Positions 39,013-51,030 of a DNA stretch of 64,000 bases are shown in pieces. Under the pieces are notes generated by a model, which was not told where the DNA came from, searched no databases, and saw only the letters and a program-made list of their open reading frames with translations. The stretch comes from Pithys albifrons albifrons. Lineage: Eukaryota; Chordata; Aves; Passeriformes; Thamnophilidae. Every line of letters starts with the position of its first letter. The first letter of the stretch is position 1. The translations under genes and the position numbers were made by a program. The stretch is from positions 26,738,523-26,802,522 of the forward strand of contig NC_092462.1 in the NCBI RefSeq assembly GCF_047495875.1, read 5' to 3'.

Positions 39013-40089
39013 ATGCCTCCCAAAAAAAGGAAAGCTGTTGCTCCTGTTACCAGTAGAGGGGTGTCAATACAGACAGAACCCTCTAAAAAGGATGCAGCCA
39101 CTCAGGCCTCTGGCTGCATAGACTGTTTGAGCCTGGACCTACTACCAGAGGGCAGTATGAGAAGCACCTGCATACGATGTGAGCAGGTGAACGATTTGCT
39201 GGGTCTGGTGGCAGAGCAAGGAAGAGATCGATAGGCTCAGAAACATAAGGGAGAGTGAAAGGGAAACTGACTGGTGGAGTCACACCCTTTCCACTCCTAA
39301 GGAAGCCCAGCAGGAGGTGGTGAAGCCCAGCCCCTCCTGCCATCAGGCAGACAGAACAGACCATAGGGATGGGGATGAATGGAAACAGGTGCCTGGTCAT
39401 AGAGGCAAAAACACCCCCTCTCGACCCCTTTCACCTGCCAGGGTGCCCTTAAAAAACAGGTATATGGCCCTGGACTTGGACAGTCTGTTGGAGGACAGTC
39501 AGGAGGAGGATCTATCTACAAGATCTTCTGGTTACCCCCAGCCTACCGGACGCGTTACGACTACAGGTAAGAGAAAAAAGAGAAGAGTTGTTGTAATCAG
39601 TGACTCCCTTCTGAGGGGAACTGAGGGCCCTATATGTCGGCCAGACCTATCCCACAGGGAAGTTTGCTGCCTTCCTGGGGCCAGGGTGAGGGATATTACC
39701 AAAAGACTTCCTAAACTTATCCAACCCTCAGACTATTACCCACTGTTGGTTGTCCAGGTTGGAAGTGATGACATTAATAAAAGGAGTACCAGAGTAATTA
39801 AAAAAGATTTCAAGGCACTGACCCAATCTCTTCATGGGACAGGAGCACAGGTAGTAATTGCCTCAGTTCCTGTGCTAGCTGGGATGAATGAGGAGAGGTT
39901 TAGGAAAGCCCAGCTTACCAACAGGTGGCTTAGGGGATGGTGCTATCGTCAAAATTTTGGGTTTTTTGATCATGGGCAAACTCCGTGTTGCCCGGTCTCA
40001 TCAAAGCAGATGGGCTTCATTTATCTAGGAAGGGCAAAAGAACTGTAGCCCATAAGTTGGCAGGGATGGTTAGGAGGGCTTTAAACTAG
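39013..40089 (+). pseudogene. CR1 ORF1 (broken): zinc-finger-like plus SGNH-esterase-like protein
   Basis: The chosen start is the ATG at 39013, giving MPPKKRKAV, a basic NLS-like start. A CIDC...CIRC pair of CX2C motifs follows. After a frameshift near 39217 comes an SGNH/GDSL-type region: VVVISDSLLRG (block I, with Ser where Gly is usual), VQVGSDDI (block III, where the usual Asn of the GTND-type motif is Asp), then, after a second frameshift between about 39980 and 40005, ADGLHLS (block V Asp and His). The frame closes at TAG 40087-40089 with RRALN. ORF1 of CR1 binds RNA, and the esterase-like domain's role is poorly known. Two frameshifts make this copy non-functional. In minus-strand frames only shadows exist. 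Confidence 0.9.
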
Positions 40090-40160
40090 GTTTGAAGGGG
40101 GAAGGGACGGCAACTGGGCTCTCCAGAGATAGGCCTAAGGGCATAGAGCCCGAGTTGAGA

Positions 40161-42925
40161 ATGAAATCAATGGCCCAGCTGAAGTGCATGTACACCAATG
40201 CACGCAGTATGGGAAACAAACAAGAGGAGCTGGAAGCCATAGTGCAGCAGGAAAACTATGACATAGTTGCTGTCACAGAAACGTGGTGGGATGACTCACA
40301 TGTCTGGAGTGCTGCTATGGGGGGATACAAGCTCTTCAGAAAGGACAGGCAGGGAAGGAGAGGTGGAGGGGTGGGTTTATATGTTAGAGAGTCTCTTGAC
40401 TCTGTTGAAGTTGAGGTCAGCAGTGACAAGGTTGAGTGCCTGTGGGACAGAATCAGGGGCAAGGCCAACAAGGCTGACACCCTTGTGGGTGTCTGTTACA
40501 GACCACCCAACCAGGATGATGAAGGAGATGGATTGTTCTACAAGCAGCTGGCGGATGTCTCAAAATCTCCAGCCCTTGTTCTTGTGGGTGACTTTAACCT
40601 GCCAGATATCTGCTGGGAGCTTCATACTGCAGAGAAGAGGCAGTCAAGGAGGTTCCTGGAGTGTATAGAGGACAATTTCCTTCATCAACTGGTAAATGAG
40701 CCTACCAGGGGGAAGGCCCTGCTAGACCTACTGTTTACAAACAGAGAGAGGCTGGTAGATGATGTAGTGGTTGGAGGCCGCCTGGGGCATAGTGACCATG
40801 AAATAATAGAATTTTCAGTCCTCAGGGATGTAAGGAGAGCCACCATTAAAACCTCGACTTTGGACTTCCGGAGAGCAGATTTTGGCCTATTCAAAAAACT
40901 GATTCAGAGCATACCCTGGGAAACAACCCTTAAACGCAAGGAGGTCCAGGAGGGATGGACATGTTTTAAGAAGGAAATTTTGAATGCACAGCAACAGGCT
41001 GTCCCAGTGTGCCAAAAGGCCAGCCAGAGGGGAAGACAGCCAGCTTGGTTAAATAGGGAGATTCTGCAAGAAATCAGGGATAAAAAGAAAGTTTACAGAC
41101 TATGGAAAGGAGGGCTGGCTACTTACGAAGAATTTACAGACAGAGCTAGGTCATGCAGGAAAAAAATTAGGGAAAGAAAAGTGCAATTTGAAGTAAATTT
41201 GGCTATTTCAGTTAGGGATAACAAAAGTCCTTTTAGAAATACATTAATAACAAAAGGAGGGGCAAGGAAAACCTCCATTCTTTGTTGGACTTGAAGGGAA
41301 ATATAGTTAAGGAAGATGAGGAGAAGGCTGAGGTACTTAACACCTACTTTGCCTCAGTTTTCATCAGTGAGACAGGTGGCCCTCAAGACAACTGGCCTCT
41401 GGAGCTGGTAGACAGGGAGAGGGAGCTGAATAGCCCTCCTGTATTCCAGGAGGATATAGTTAGTGACTTACTGAGCCAGCTGGATCCTAACAAGTCTATG
41501 GGACCAGATGGGATCCATCCCAGGGTGATGAAGGAGCTGGCAGAAGAGCTTGCCAAACCTCTCTCCATCATCTTCCAACAGTCCTGGCTCTCTGGGGAGG
41601 TCTCAGATGATTGGAGGTTGGCCAATGTCACCCCAATCCACAAAAAGGGCTGCAAGCAGGACCCTGGCAACTACAGGCCTGTCAGCCTGACCTCCGTGCC
41701 TGGCAGGGTTATGGAGCAGTTCATCCTGAGTGCAATCACACAGCACCTTCAGGGTGGACAAGGGATAAGACCCAGCCAGCATGGGTTTAGGAGGGGCAGG
41801 TCCTGTCTGACCAACCTGATCTCTTTTTACGATCAGGTGACCCACCTGGTGGATGAGGGGAAGGCTGTGGATATGGTCTATCTGGACTTCAGCAAGGCCT
41901 TTGACACTGTCTCCCATAATATACTCCTGGAAAAGCTGGTAGCCCATGGCCTGGACAAGTGTACCCTCTCCTGGATTAAGAGCTGGCTGGAGGGTCAGGC
42001 CCAGAGAGTGCTGGTGAATGGAGCTGCATCCAGCTGGCAGCCAGTCAGCAGTGGTGTTCCCCAGGGGTCTGTATTGGGTCCAGTTCTGTTTAACATCTTT
42101 ATTGATGATTTAGATGAGGAGATTGAGTCCATCATCAGCAAATTTGCTGATGACACCAAGTTGGGAGGGAGTGTCGACCTGCTGGAAGGCAGGAGGGCTC
42201 TGTAGAGGGATCTGGATAGACTTGAGAGATGGGCTGATTCCAATGGGATGAAGTTCAATAAGGCCAAGTGCCGGGTCCTGCACTTTGGCCACAACAACCC
42301 CCTGCAGCGCTACAGGCTGGGCACAGAGTGGCTGGAGAGCAGCCAGGCAGAAAGGGACCTTGGAGTACTAATTGACAGGAAGCTCAACATGAGCCAACAG
42401 TGTGCCCAGGTGGCCAAGAAGGCCAATGGGATCCTCTCCTGTATCAAAAATAGCATGGCCAGCAGGACCAGGGAATTGATCCTTCCCCTGTACTCTGCAT
42501 TGGTGAGGTCACACCTTGAGTACTGTGTTCAGTTCTGGGCCCCTCAGTTCAGAAAGGATATTGAAGTGCTGGAGCAGGTCCAGAGAAGAGCAACAAGGCT
42601 GGTGAAGGGACTGGAGCACAAGCACTATGGGGAGAGGCTGAGGGAGCTGGGGTTGTTTAGCCTAGAGAAGAGGAGGCTCAGAGGTGACCTCATCACTGTC
42701 TAGAACTACCTGAAGGGAAGTTCTAGCCAGGTGGGGGCTGGTCTCTTCTCCCAGGCATTCAGCAATAGGACAAGGGGGCACGGGCTTAAGCTCTGCCAGG
42801 GGAAATTTAAGTTGGATATCAGAAAAAAATTCTTTACAGAGAGAGTAATCAGAGAGGTGGTGGATTCGCCATCCCTAAAGATTTTTAAATGCAGATTGGA
42901 CGTGGCGCTGAGTGCCATGATCTAG
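40161..42925 (+). pseudogene. CR1 ORF2 (broken): endonuclease and reverse transcriptase
   Basis: From ATG 40161 the protein reads an AP-type endonuclease with its key motifs present: TNARSM, TETWW, YRPPN, GDFNLPD and SDHE. A frameshift near 41255-41275 leads to the reverse transcriptase: [36 protein letters not shown] and FADD (42143-42154). The palm and fingers motifs are intact. Stops occur at 42203-42205 (TAG where CAG is usual, a C-to-T change) and 42701-42703 (TAG where a Tyr codon is usual). The C-terminal part runs to TAG 42923-42925. About 920 codons in all, close to the usual CR1 length. The enzyme nicks target DNA and copies LINE RNA at the nick. Confidence 0.95.
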
Positions 42926-42991
42926 TAAATGGACTAGAGTTGGACCAAGGGTTGGACTCGATGATCTTGGAGGTCTTTTCCAACCCAATCG

Positions 42992-43007
42992 ATTCTATGA
43001 TTCTATG
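42992..43007 (+). repeat. CR1 3' terminal octamer repeat
   Basis: Two tandem ATTCTATG units, the CR1-specific 3' end recognised by its reverse transcriptase. They define the 3' boundary and the plus orientation of the element. Confidence 0.95.
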
Positions 43008-45301
43008 AAGCCCAACTATCAAGTAATTAAATACAGCATTTCTACTGTAACAAGATTTAACCTTGTCTTTGAATTTCTAAGCTTCTTGTGAGAAAGTGAT
43101 GGTTCAGGAAAATTGTAAGTGGCATTTTTAACCATCACTGGTTAATCACTCTACATTCACATGCAACTGTTAAACACAAATTGAGAAATGAAACCTGCAA
43201 TTCAAATTCTCTTAGAACACAAAATTTTGCTCCAAGGTAGTTTGTTTCATAAATAAAGCTTGTTATGTTACACTGCAGAGCTACATTATGCTTTGGGAGG
43301 AAATGACTGGGAAATTTCAAGTGGCATGTCTGACAAAAAGCAAGAATGAATGGTTTTTAGGTACAGTTCAAGCATTAATTAAGCCTGTCAAAGCATAAAT
43401 GTGAAGATATTAACTACAGCCTTCTGCATGGCACCTGCTAAGCTGCCCAGCTGAACTCAGTGGAGTAGCCTAGGGAGACCAGAAATGTATGTATGCTGTC
43501 AAAGAAATGACAAAGCAGCTTAATTCCTTGCTCTACCTACACACACTTTATTATGAAAGAGGGCAATTACTAAATCTACAGAGAAAAGTACTGAAAAAAT
43601 ACATTTAATTCTTAAATTACCCCATCCTGTCTATCTAGTATCAGCTATAAATCTTTATTTATCTAATAGATGTATGGAGTTGTGTCATTTTGAATTGACG
43701 TCAGCTGTGAATCAAAACTGTAGTGACTCACACTAACCCTCAGTACCGCAGCATTTTGTGCTCAGTTTTTAATCACACACTGACATCTAGAAAGTCCCAT
43801 GCAGAGATGTGGATTTCACACTACTGGAGGCCATGCATCCGAGATGGAACTTGCTGGTTTAAAGAGGGTCTTGGTGAATCTAGCATACGGTAACAATTGT
43901 CAGTCTTACCAATACACTAAGGTTATCTATTATCATGTTATTATTCAATTAGTTTTCTACATTCTTATCCATAGTGCTATGTAAAAAAGAACTAAAATAA
44001 TTTAGAAAGTTTAATGAGTGTAACCAGGACATATTATATAGGAAGGCATTTATTGCAGCACGAGTAATTTTCTCAAGTCACTGTGTGAACTTTCTACTTA
44101 AGCTTATCTGTGGAAATTTCTTTTTATAATTTTAAGTGAGGTAAAGAGTAGAAGTATCTTTTTATAGTGTTGGCTTTTGCAGATGAGACAGTTGTCCTTC
44201 ACTGTCATAGTCACAGCTAAGGAATAGCTTGGGGCACTCTGAGTTTCCTCCAGGGAGATGCAGAAATAAACACTGTCTGCTCTTATTTATGCATTCAGCA
44301 TTACACAAATGTAACAAATGAAAGGATTCAGCCCGTGGTTCATTCCAAGTTGCAACTGGTTCACAAAAAGCTAATAAATGCGTTCTGATGTGTAGCTTTG
44401 GATCTGTGACACAAAATTAATAGCAACTGTAATCTTAAGAGGTCTCAAAATTTTCTGTTCTGATTCAACTTTTACAACTATCTTCAATCACGGTAAAAAT
44501 ACTGGCATAAAAGAAATTAAATTAATGAATTGTATTACAAATTATTTATAGATCCCAAGGGCATAAAAAACCATTGTGTGAATGTGACTGACATAGTGAC
44601 AAAGGCCACAGTTAACAATGAGCCATGCAAATTTAGAGATTCTCCCAAAATTTGTAAGAAAAAGTGGAAGTTTATTTGCTGAATATTATCAGTATGTCCT
44701 CAGGTAAAGTATTTTTCTAAAAATTACATTTTTAAAGCCTTCCTCTGGTTCTCATGGCACAGAAACGCTACACAGTTAACCTGCTTGGCAGCAAATATAC
44801 AATGCACCTGTTAAAACTGAATCATCTATTTGGGAATAGCACTGAGGATACTGCTATTGTATTATTAAGAAATTCTGATATACTGTCTTGTGACTGTTGG
44901 GAAAATTTTTGAGATGTCCTTAAAGTTTTCCAAGAACAAACCAATGAAACCTGCCATAATAGGCATATTAACCAGGACTACAGGATGGCAACAATTGCAA
45001 GCAGGAAAGATGAAGCTCACTTCTTAGACAGAGGGGACTTTCTCTCCTATGTATCAGAATATTAAATGCCATAAAGCAATTTTTGATAATGCAGGTAAAA
45101 ACTGCAATGAAGACCATATCTGTGGTTTGATATCACAGAAAAATCCATACTTGGACAAGTGACCAACCTCTGGTGGACCTTTGTTCAAGGATAATATCAT
45201 ATAACACAAATACGGCTTGAGAAAAATCATACCGGTATCCATCAATTAGAACAATCAATTCCAGTAGCTACAAGTACCACTGAGTACTGAACTTAACCGG
45301 T

Positions 45302-45825
45302 CGTGCTGGGTTTGGCTGGGGCACAGTTAGTTTTCTTCACACCGGGGCTGTGTTTTACATTTATGCTGAACACAGTGATGATAATATAGAGATGTTCTTT
45401 CTGTTACTGAGCAGGGCTTACACAGAGACCAGGCTTTTTCTTCTTGTTGTACTGCCACACTGGCGAGGGGGATGAGGGTACTTGTAAAGCTGGAAGGGGA
45501 CACAGCCTGGACAGCTGATCCCAACTGACCCAAGGGATATTCCATTCCATATAGTGTATGCTCAGAAAGAAGGTTGGATATGTTCGGAGTGATGGTTTTT
45601 GTGTTGCCAACTAACCATTACACACGATGGAGCGTTGCTTTCCTGGAGATACCTGAACACCTGCCTGCTATGGGAAGCAATTTTGCTTTACTAATTAAAC
45701 TGTCTTATCTCAACCCATGGGTTTTCTCACTTTTATCCTTCCAATTCTCTCCCCTAACCTTTTGATGGGGGAGCAAGCAAGTGACTACATCATACTTGAT
45801 TGCAGGCTGGGATTAAACCACAACC
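45302..45825 (+). mobile_element. Solo LTR, avian ERV-L-like (about 524 bp), older copy
   Basis: Aligns along its length with the LTR at 28039-28610: gtgctgggtttggctgggg, 'cttacacagagaccaggctt', 'caactgacccaagggatatt', 'acctgaacacctgcctgcta' and 'cttatctcaacccatgggtt'. Both terminal dinucleotides are decayed (CG for TG at the start, CC for CA at the end), and no clean target duplication flanks it. ATTAAACTGTC is kept, so the polyadenylation region is better preserved than in the other copy. No internal genes remain. It is antisense to COL25A1. Ends are accurate to a few bases. Confidence 0.9.
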
Positions 45826-48800
45826 ACAACCCAAATGTATCCCTGGAGTAAAGTGAAAACATCCTTTGCCTACAGGTGAAGAAAACTGGCTTACCTTCAT
45901 GTAGGAGGGTAGAACTCAACGTCGTATCTCCCCAGCTCTCACTCCTCCAGTTGCTGACCTGACTATACTAGAGAAGTCCAACTCTCATCACAAGTTTCCA
46001 TGATAAAACCATAGCACTTGTGTACACCATACAAAGAAGTCTAGGCACTGTCTGTTACAGATTGGTATTACCCTCCACATGAGCTGAAGATCTTGGAAGA
46101 CTCACTAACAAATTACTTGTATGCACAATTTTGGTAAACCATTGCAAGACTATCCGGAGTTCTGATACACTGTGGTGAATGTACTAATGGAAAGAGATTA
46201 TGTGAAATAAGAAAAAAGGTCTAAGGACTCAATTTATACTTATTCTAAATAGTCACTCATTTTCTAATTTAAAGAACTGACAACAGCTGACAACCTTTTG
46301 GAACAATGGACAAGGAATACATGGTTTCAAACAAGGAAATCTGTAAACCCAGGAACGTTTTAGGATGGGCAGCTGACCAACTGTAACTCTTTGAAGAAAG
46401 CAGAGGATTCTTTCCACTCCCTAAGAACAAGTAAGGGGTTTGAGGCAAATGGATCAACTCAAAACCTCGTGTCTACTAAGACAATTACCTCTATCAGGAC
46501 TAAATATAAGGATAAAGTATACAGATGTGAGAAAACACATACTAAAAATCACAGTACAAAGAAGCTTTTGTGATTCCAGATGTTTTGCATTTTCAGTGCA
46601 TTTAAAAGGAAAAAAAAATTAAAACCTGAAATTGTTATCAGTATTTCACTTCCAAACCTGAAATTTATTGCAAAAGTTTTCCTGGTATATGTTTAAGAGT
46701 TACTTTGGGAAAATGCCAAAAATAAAAGGTGGTCTGGAAAGACACGTATTGAATAAAAAGAATCTGATGGAGCGGGAAATTTCTATCAGGTCACCAAGCC
46801 AAATCCTTAGAGTAAGGTCCAGAATTGATGTAGCTGTTCCTTGACCTTAGACATTTACATTTTGGTACAACTGTGAAAAAGAAGAGATCTGAGCAGCTAC
46901 TAGAAATACCACAGCTGCTGCAAAAATGCTTAATATTGCCATAGGCTGTGATTAATCACAGATGAAAAATTCACAATATTTGCTCATTTCTTCTCTTTTG
47001 ATTATCCACTAACTGAGCTATCATAGTATCTCAGGTTGAAAAACTTGCATTTGGATGGGCTTAATTTTACATATATCCACAGGCACTGCTATTTACTACA
47101 CATATGCCTACACAATCCCAATCTCTAACTGGAGACACAGCAGAAAACAAAGTAGCACTGTCAAAGACAAAGCAACACAGCAGGGTAATCAAATGCCTTT
47201 TCCTAATTTCTTACAACAGTGGTTTTCATGTTCTTCCCCACCAGGCCTATTTCTTTCAACTCAAACGCCTCACAGCTCTTTGTTGTTCTATGGAATTCTT
47301 TTTTCCTTTTGTAACACAGGAACGGAAAGGGAAGTGAGGCAAAAATCAGAGTCTTCTAACAGCAACCTGAAATTCTTTACATATCAGGATAACAGCTTCT
47401 CTTACGGTATCTTGGGATGAGCTTTATGGGTACAAAGATCAGAAGTCTGATGATAAAGACACATTTTAATCCAGAAGGAATCACATCAGGCTAAAGAAGG
47501 ACTGAAATTCTCTACCTGCAGTCCTACGTTTTGTCACTTTATTATCTTGAGGTAAGTCTTTCATGAGCTAAAAAAAAGTTTTAATTAATTGACAGGTTTT
47601 AACAAGGGATGATATTTTACAGTTACAGAATGACAATCTCCAATTTAGTCACATCCTTTTCTGTAAGAGAAGAATCTCCATTTCTTGAAGATGAAACAAG
47701 GATGTCATGAGAAACAGGAGAAACAAGGCACATGGTCACCTGGAGCAGCCACAATCCTCCACAGCTCCTAGAAATCTTATAAGCACATCAGGTACTCTGC
47801 AGACTGGCAATATGGACAGATGTAGAGGAAATTTCCCCAGTCCTCCTCTTCATGAAGCGATGCTTCAGGAATTTTCATATTCTGACACTTAGTTCGGAAG
47901 ACAGTGTAGCTTTACCACCATACATGTGACAACTTCCAGGATGATTTATTTGGATGTTGAACTTGATTTGTACTTCAGCTTGGGAAAAGTTGTAGGAAAA
48001 ATTTTCTATTTGCTTCATTTTTTTTAATGGAAAACAGTAAATTAGTGCTACCCATTCAACCAGCTTTTTCCTTGGCAGAGCACTACACGGTTTTTGTATT
48101 TTGCCTTTTTACTACATTCACAGGCTGTGGGGGTTTTTACTGGTTGGGTTCTTTGAGGGGAGAAGGCTTGATGTTGGTTTGGTTTTTCCTTGGGAGAGTG
48201 TATTTTTTCCAAGTTGTAGCATTATTTCTAAAGTGGTACTGTCATACAAAATCCCTGCAACAAATGTCTATCATCTCATTCTCTAATGTTTTCACACTTT
48301 CTTGTTCTCTTTTATTTGAGAAGATGTGATAGCCTATTCCAATTTTAAATTCAAGTTGAAAAAGTTACAACTCTGAATTTGGTCACTGTCTGTTATACAC
48401 AGCTTTTAATGAGGAAAAAAAGGAGTTATATCAGTGTACACTCAAGTGTTCATGGTGCCTTAAATAATAACCAGTAAATCATGGTCTTCCAAATCTCTTT
48501 TTAACTGTGGCACTCATTAGCAGTAAGTCCAGCTTATTTTCTTGATTTCTGATACCATATCTTCCTTGTCACTGTAAATCCTTTTTACTGTTATTTTTAT
48601 TAGTTCTTAAGGTAACTTTAAAATTAGAATGAACACAGGCAATGAAAAATTAACTCTTGGAGAAAACAGCCACTCACTCTTGTGAGATCACAGCACTAGG
48701 TTTCAGCTTACTGAGCAGAGAGCTTTTTTAGGTTCTATGTGGCAGATACACCTCACTACAGTCACAGAATATCCTATAAAATCCAATAAAAATAAAAGCA

Positions 48801-49464
48801 GCAAGGTTTCTACAGGAGTTAAAGAGGACTCTAGAGAAGTAACTTTAAACACTAATAGCCTTTTCATAAAGCTCTACAGGACTGTATAAGTACTTTTAAA
48901 GTGCACTGCACTTGCAGTTGCATATTTACCATTCAAAGCAGAAGGATATGACTGTAACTGAAAGGATCAAAACATCCAGCAATGTTACAACTTTCAAACA
49001 GAGCCAAATTTTATTCCCAGTCATTTTGAAGCAGGAAGAAGCAGCACTCAATCAAGTGCTAAGCACTGCTGAAGGCTCACATCTGCCTGTGCACACATGG
49101 CTGACTGCACACATGCAGAGAAATGCAGACAAAATTTTGCCCATAAGACCACTATTAGACTCAGCAATTTCAATAACATGGCTCTGAAGAATCTTCATTG
49201 CTTTAGGGTCTCACAACAAATCTCTTTAAGAAAACAAACTTGTGGACTCACCTACACAGATTAAGCACTCTAAGAGAAACTGGAATGTATTCTTGTAAAC
49301 CTTATTATGGTTACAGTACATACAAGCAAGTTTCTGGAAATTGGTGACCAATTCCTCACCAGCTGTCTATCGACTACTTGCAACAGTGAAGACAGTCATT
49401 CAATGATGATCCATTGATAACACTAATCTGCAACTTCAGAAGATGCCTAGATAAAAGCACTGAT

Positions 49465-50092
49465 ATAGGCTGCATCAATAGAAGTGTGGCCAACAGATCG
49501 AGGGAGGTGATTGTTTCTGCTCCACTCTTGTGAGGCCCCATTTGGAGTACTGTGTCCAGCTCTGGGACCTCCAACATTAGAACACATGGATCTGTTGAAG
49601 CAAGTCCTGAGAAGGACCACAAAGATGACCAGAGGGATGGAACAGCTCTTCTATGCAGACAGACGAAGAGAGTTGGGGTTGTTCAGCCTGGAGAAGAGAA
49701 GGCTTCAAGGAGCTTTTACTGCAGCCTTTCAAGACCGAAAAGTGGGCCCATAAGAAAGGTGGAGAAACATCTTTTTTTTTCACTACAAGGCCTGTAGTGA
49801 CAAGACAAGGGGTAGTGATTTTAAACTGAGAGAGGGTAAGTTTAGATTGGACATAAGAAAGAAATTTTTAATGATGAGAGTGGTGACATTGGTTGCCCGG
49901 AGAAGTTACGAATGCCCCATTCCTAGAAGTGTTCCCCAACCATGGAAGTGTTCAAGTCCACGTTGGATGGGCCTTTGAGCAACTTATTCTAGTAGAAGGT
50001 CTCCCTGCCCACAGAAGAAGGACTGAAACTAGATGATCCACTAATGTCCTTTCCCATCCAAACCATTTTGAGAGTCTGTGATTCTATGAAAC
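49465..50092 (+). mobile_element. CR1 LINE 3' fragment (about 630 bp, plus orientation)
   Basis: Begins with 'ggctgcatcaatagaagtgt', continues through 'ccatttggagtactgtgtcc', 'gttcagcctggagaagagaa' and 'attggacataagaaagaaat', and closes with TGATTCTATGAA. It covers the end of ORF2 and the 3'UTR. Only short open stretches survive, for example around 49511-49753 with [14 protein letters not shown]. It is a 5'-truncated copy, antisense to COL25A1, and visibly older than the long CR1. Confidence 0.95.
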
Positions 50093-51003
50093 TGCCCTCC
50101 AGCTGCAGGTATGCAATTTATATTTACCAATGGAAAAATTTTTCAAACTCACTGAGAATTTAAATATCTTTTGTTTGAAATAAATAGGCAAATCAGTATG
50201 GGAGGGCCCTTCAAGCTACACTATCAAGTGTTTTAAGTAAGATGATTATTGTACTTCTACAGTCACAATGTTGTATACATATATTGCCTGTGAAATGCAC
50301 CCACGAACACATTTGGTCACTGAGCTCCTAATACCCACATGACAACAGGCTTTCCTTGAATGGGTAGGAAGGCTACAAACAGCTTGCCTGACTACTTGAA
50401 AGAAATATATTATTAATAGATTTTAGAAAGATGCATTATTTCATATATATATATAGGCAATAAATCCTAAAGATATGAATGAAACTGACAGAAAAATTAA
50501 TTGCATCCATTATCAGAAAATCACTCTGTGATAGGATGTGCAGCCAACTGCTAGGACCTCTGTCATAGCATTTTAGTCTGCTCAAAATGCATTGAATAAA
50601 GCAGTTAGGGGAAACAGGACAGAACTAAAAGAAAGGACTCAGAGGTTCCTTATGGCAACTGTACAGATTTCTGATAGGGAAAACTGGGATGCAGTATCTT
50701 ACTAATTTCATTTTAGTTACAGTAAAAAAATTATTTTGTATGCAAAAATGCAGAAACAACACAAAATATGCAAAATGTCAATCAATCAGTGCATTTCATT
50801 TATGCATTTTAAATAGTCTGGTTATTTTCAAAAATTTGTCAAAGATTTTTTATCTGGCTTTGTTTTTATAGGAAAGTCCTACATTTTCTAAGCATCTGTG
50901 GAACAAAAAAAAGTCCTTTTGACAGAAATAAAGAAAAACCAAAATATAGCAACAGGATTTTAGAGTAATCATAAATTGCTATCATAAATATATGATGAGT
51001 TAC

Positions 51004-51030
51004 CGGATAGCCATTTCGCCCTGGTAGACC
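51004..51030 (-). CDS. COL25A1: COL25A1 exon (27 nt) encoding GLPGRNGYP, possible cassette exon
   Basis: Minus-strand exon with codons for GLPGRNGYP, three Gly-X-Y triplets and no split codons. The acceptor is CAACCAG (AG at 51031-51032) after a moderately pyrimidine-rich run, and the donor is GTAACT (50998-51003). It follows the 8-nt microexon across a 2111-bp intron. I do not recall this peptide from the main human isoform, where GPP is followed directly by GQPGPQ. It could be alternatively spliced, lost or unannotated in mammals, or bird-specific. Because it is 27 nt and phase 0, including or skipping it keeps frame. Triplet register and both splice sites make a chance match unlikely. Confidence 0.82.

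Larger units (their letters stand above)
38635..43008 (+). mobile_element. Near-full-length CR1 LINE (about 4.4 kb)
   Basis: The order is: 5'UTR with two copies of a promoter-like unit (38635 and 38766), ORF1 (39013-40089), ORF2 (40161-42925), short 3'UTR with 'ttggactcgatgatcttgga', and the terminal octamer ATTCTATG twice (42992-43007). Most insertions of this family are 5'-truncated to a few hundred bases, so a copy with this much 5'UTR is uncommon. The terminal octamer repeat replaces poly-A, as is known for CR1. No target duplication is visible, which is also usual for the family. It is antisense to COL25A1. Three frameshifts and two stops make it inactive, but the decay is light. Confidence 0.96.
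25342..51003 (-). other. COL25A1: COL25A1 large intron (25.7 kb)
   Basis: Intron between the two extra 27-nt exons. It holds two solo ERV-L-like LTRs (28.0 and 45.3 kb), the 908-bp purine tract, a 34-bp tandem duplication (34573), a near-full-length CR1 and a CR1 fragment (49.5 kb). Remaining stretches (25.3-28.0, 28.6-30.6, 31.5-38.6, 43.0-45.3, 45.8-49.4 and 50.1-51.0 kb) are AT-rich and show no coding or repeat signature I can name. A T/G-rich stretch lies near 35.7-35.8 kb. Confidence 0.8.

Noticed and set aside
39083..39400. Minus-strand ORFs across the CR1
   Set aside because: Shadows of the CR1 coding frames; no independent motifs.
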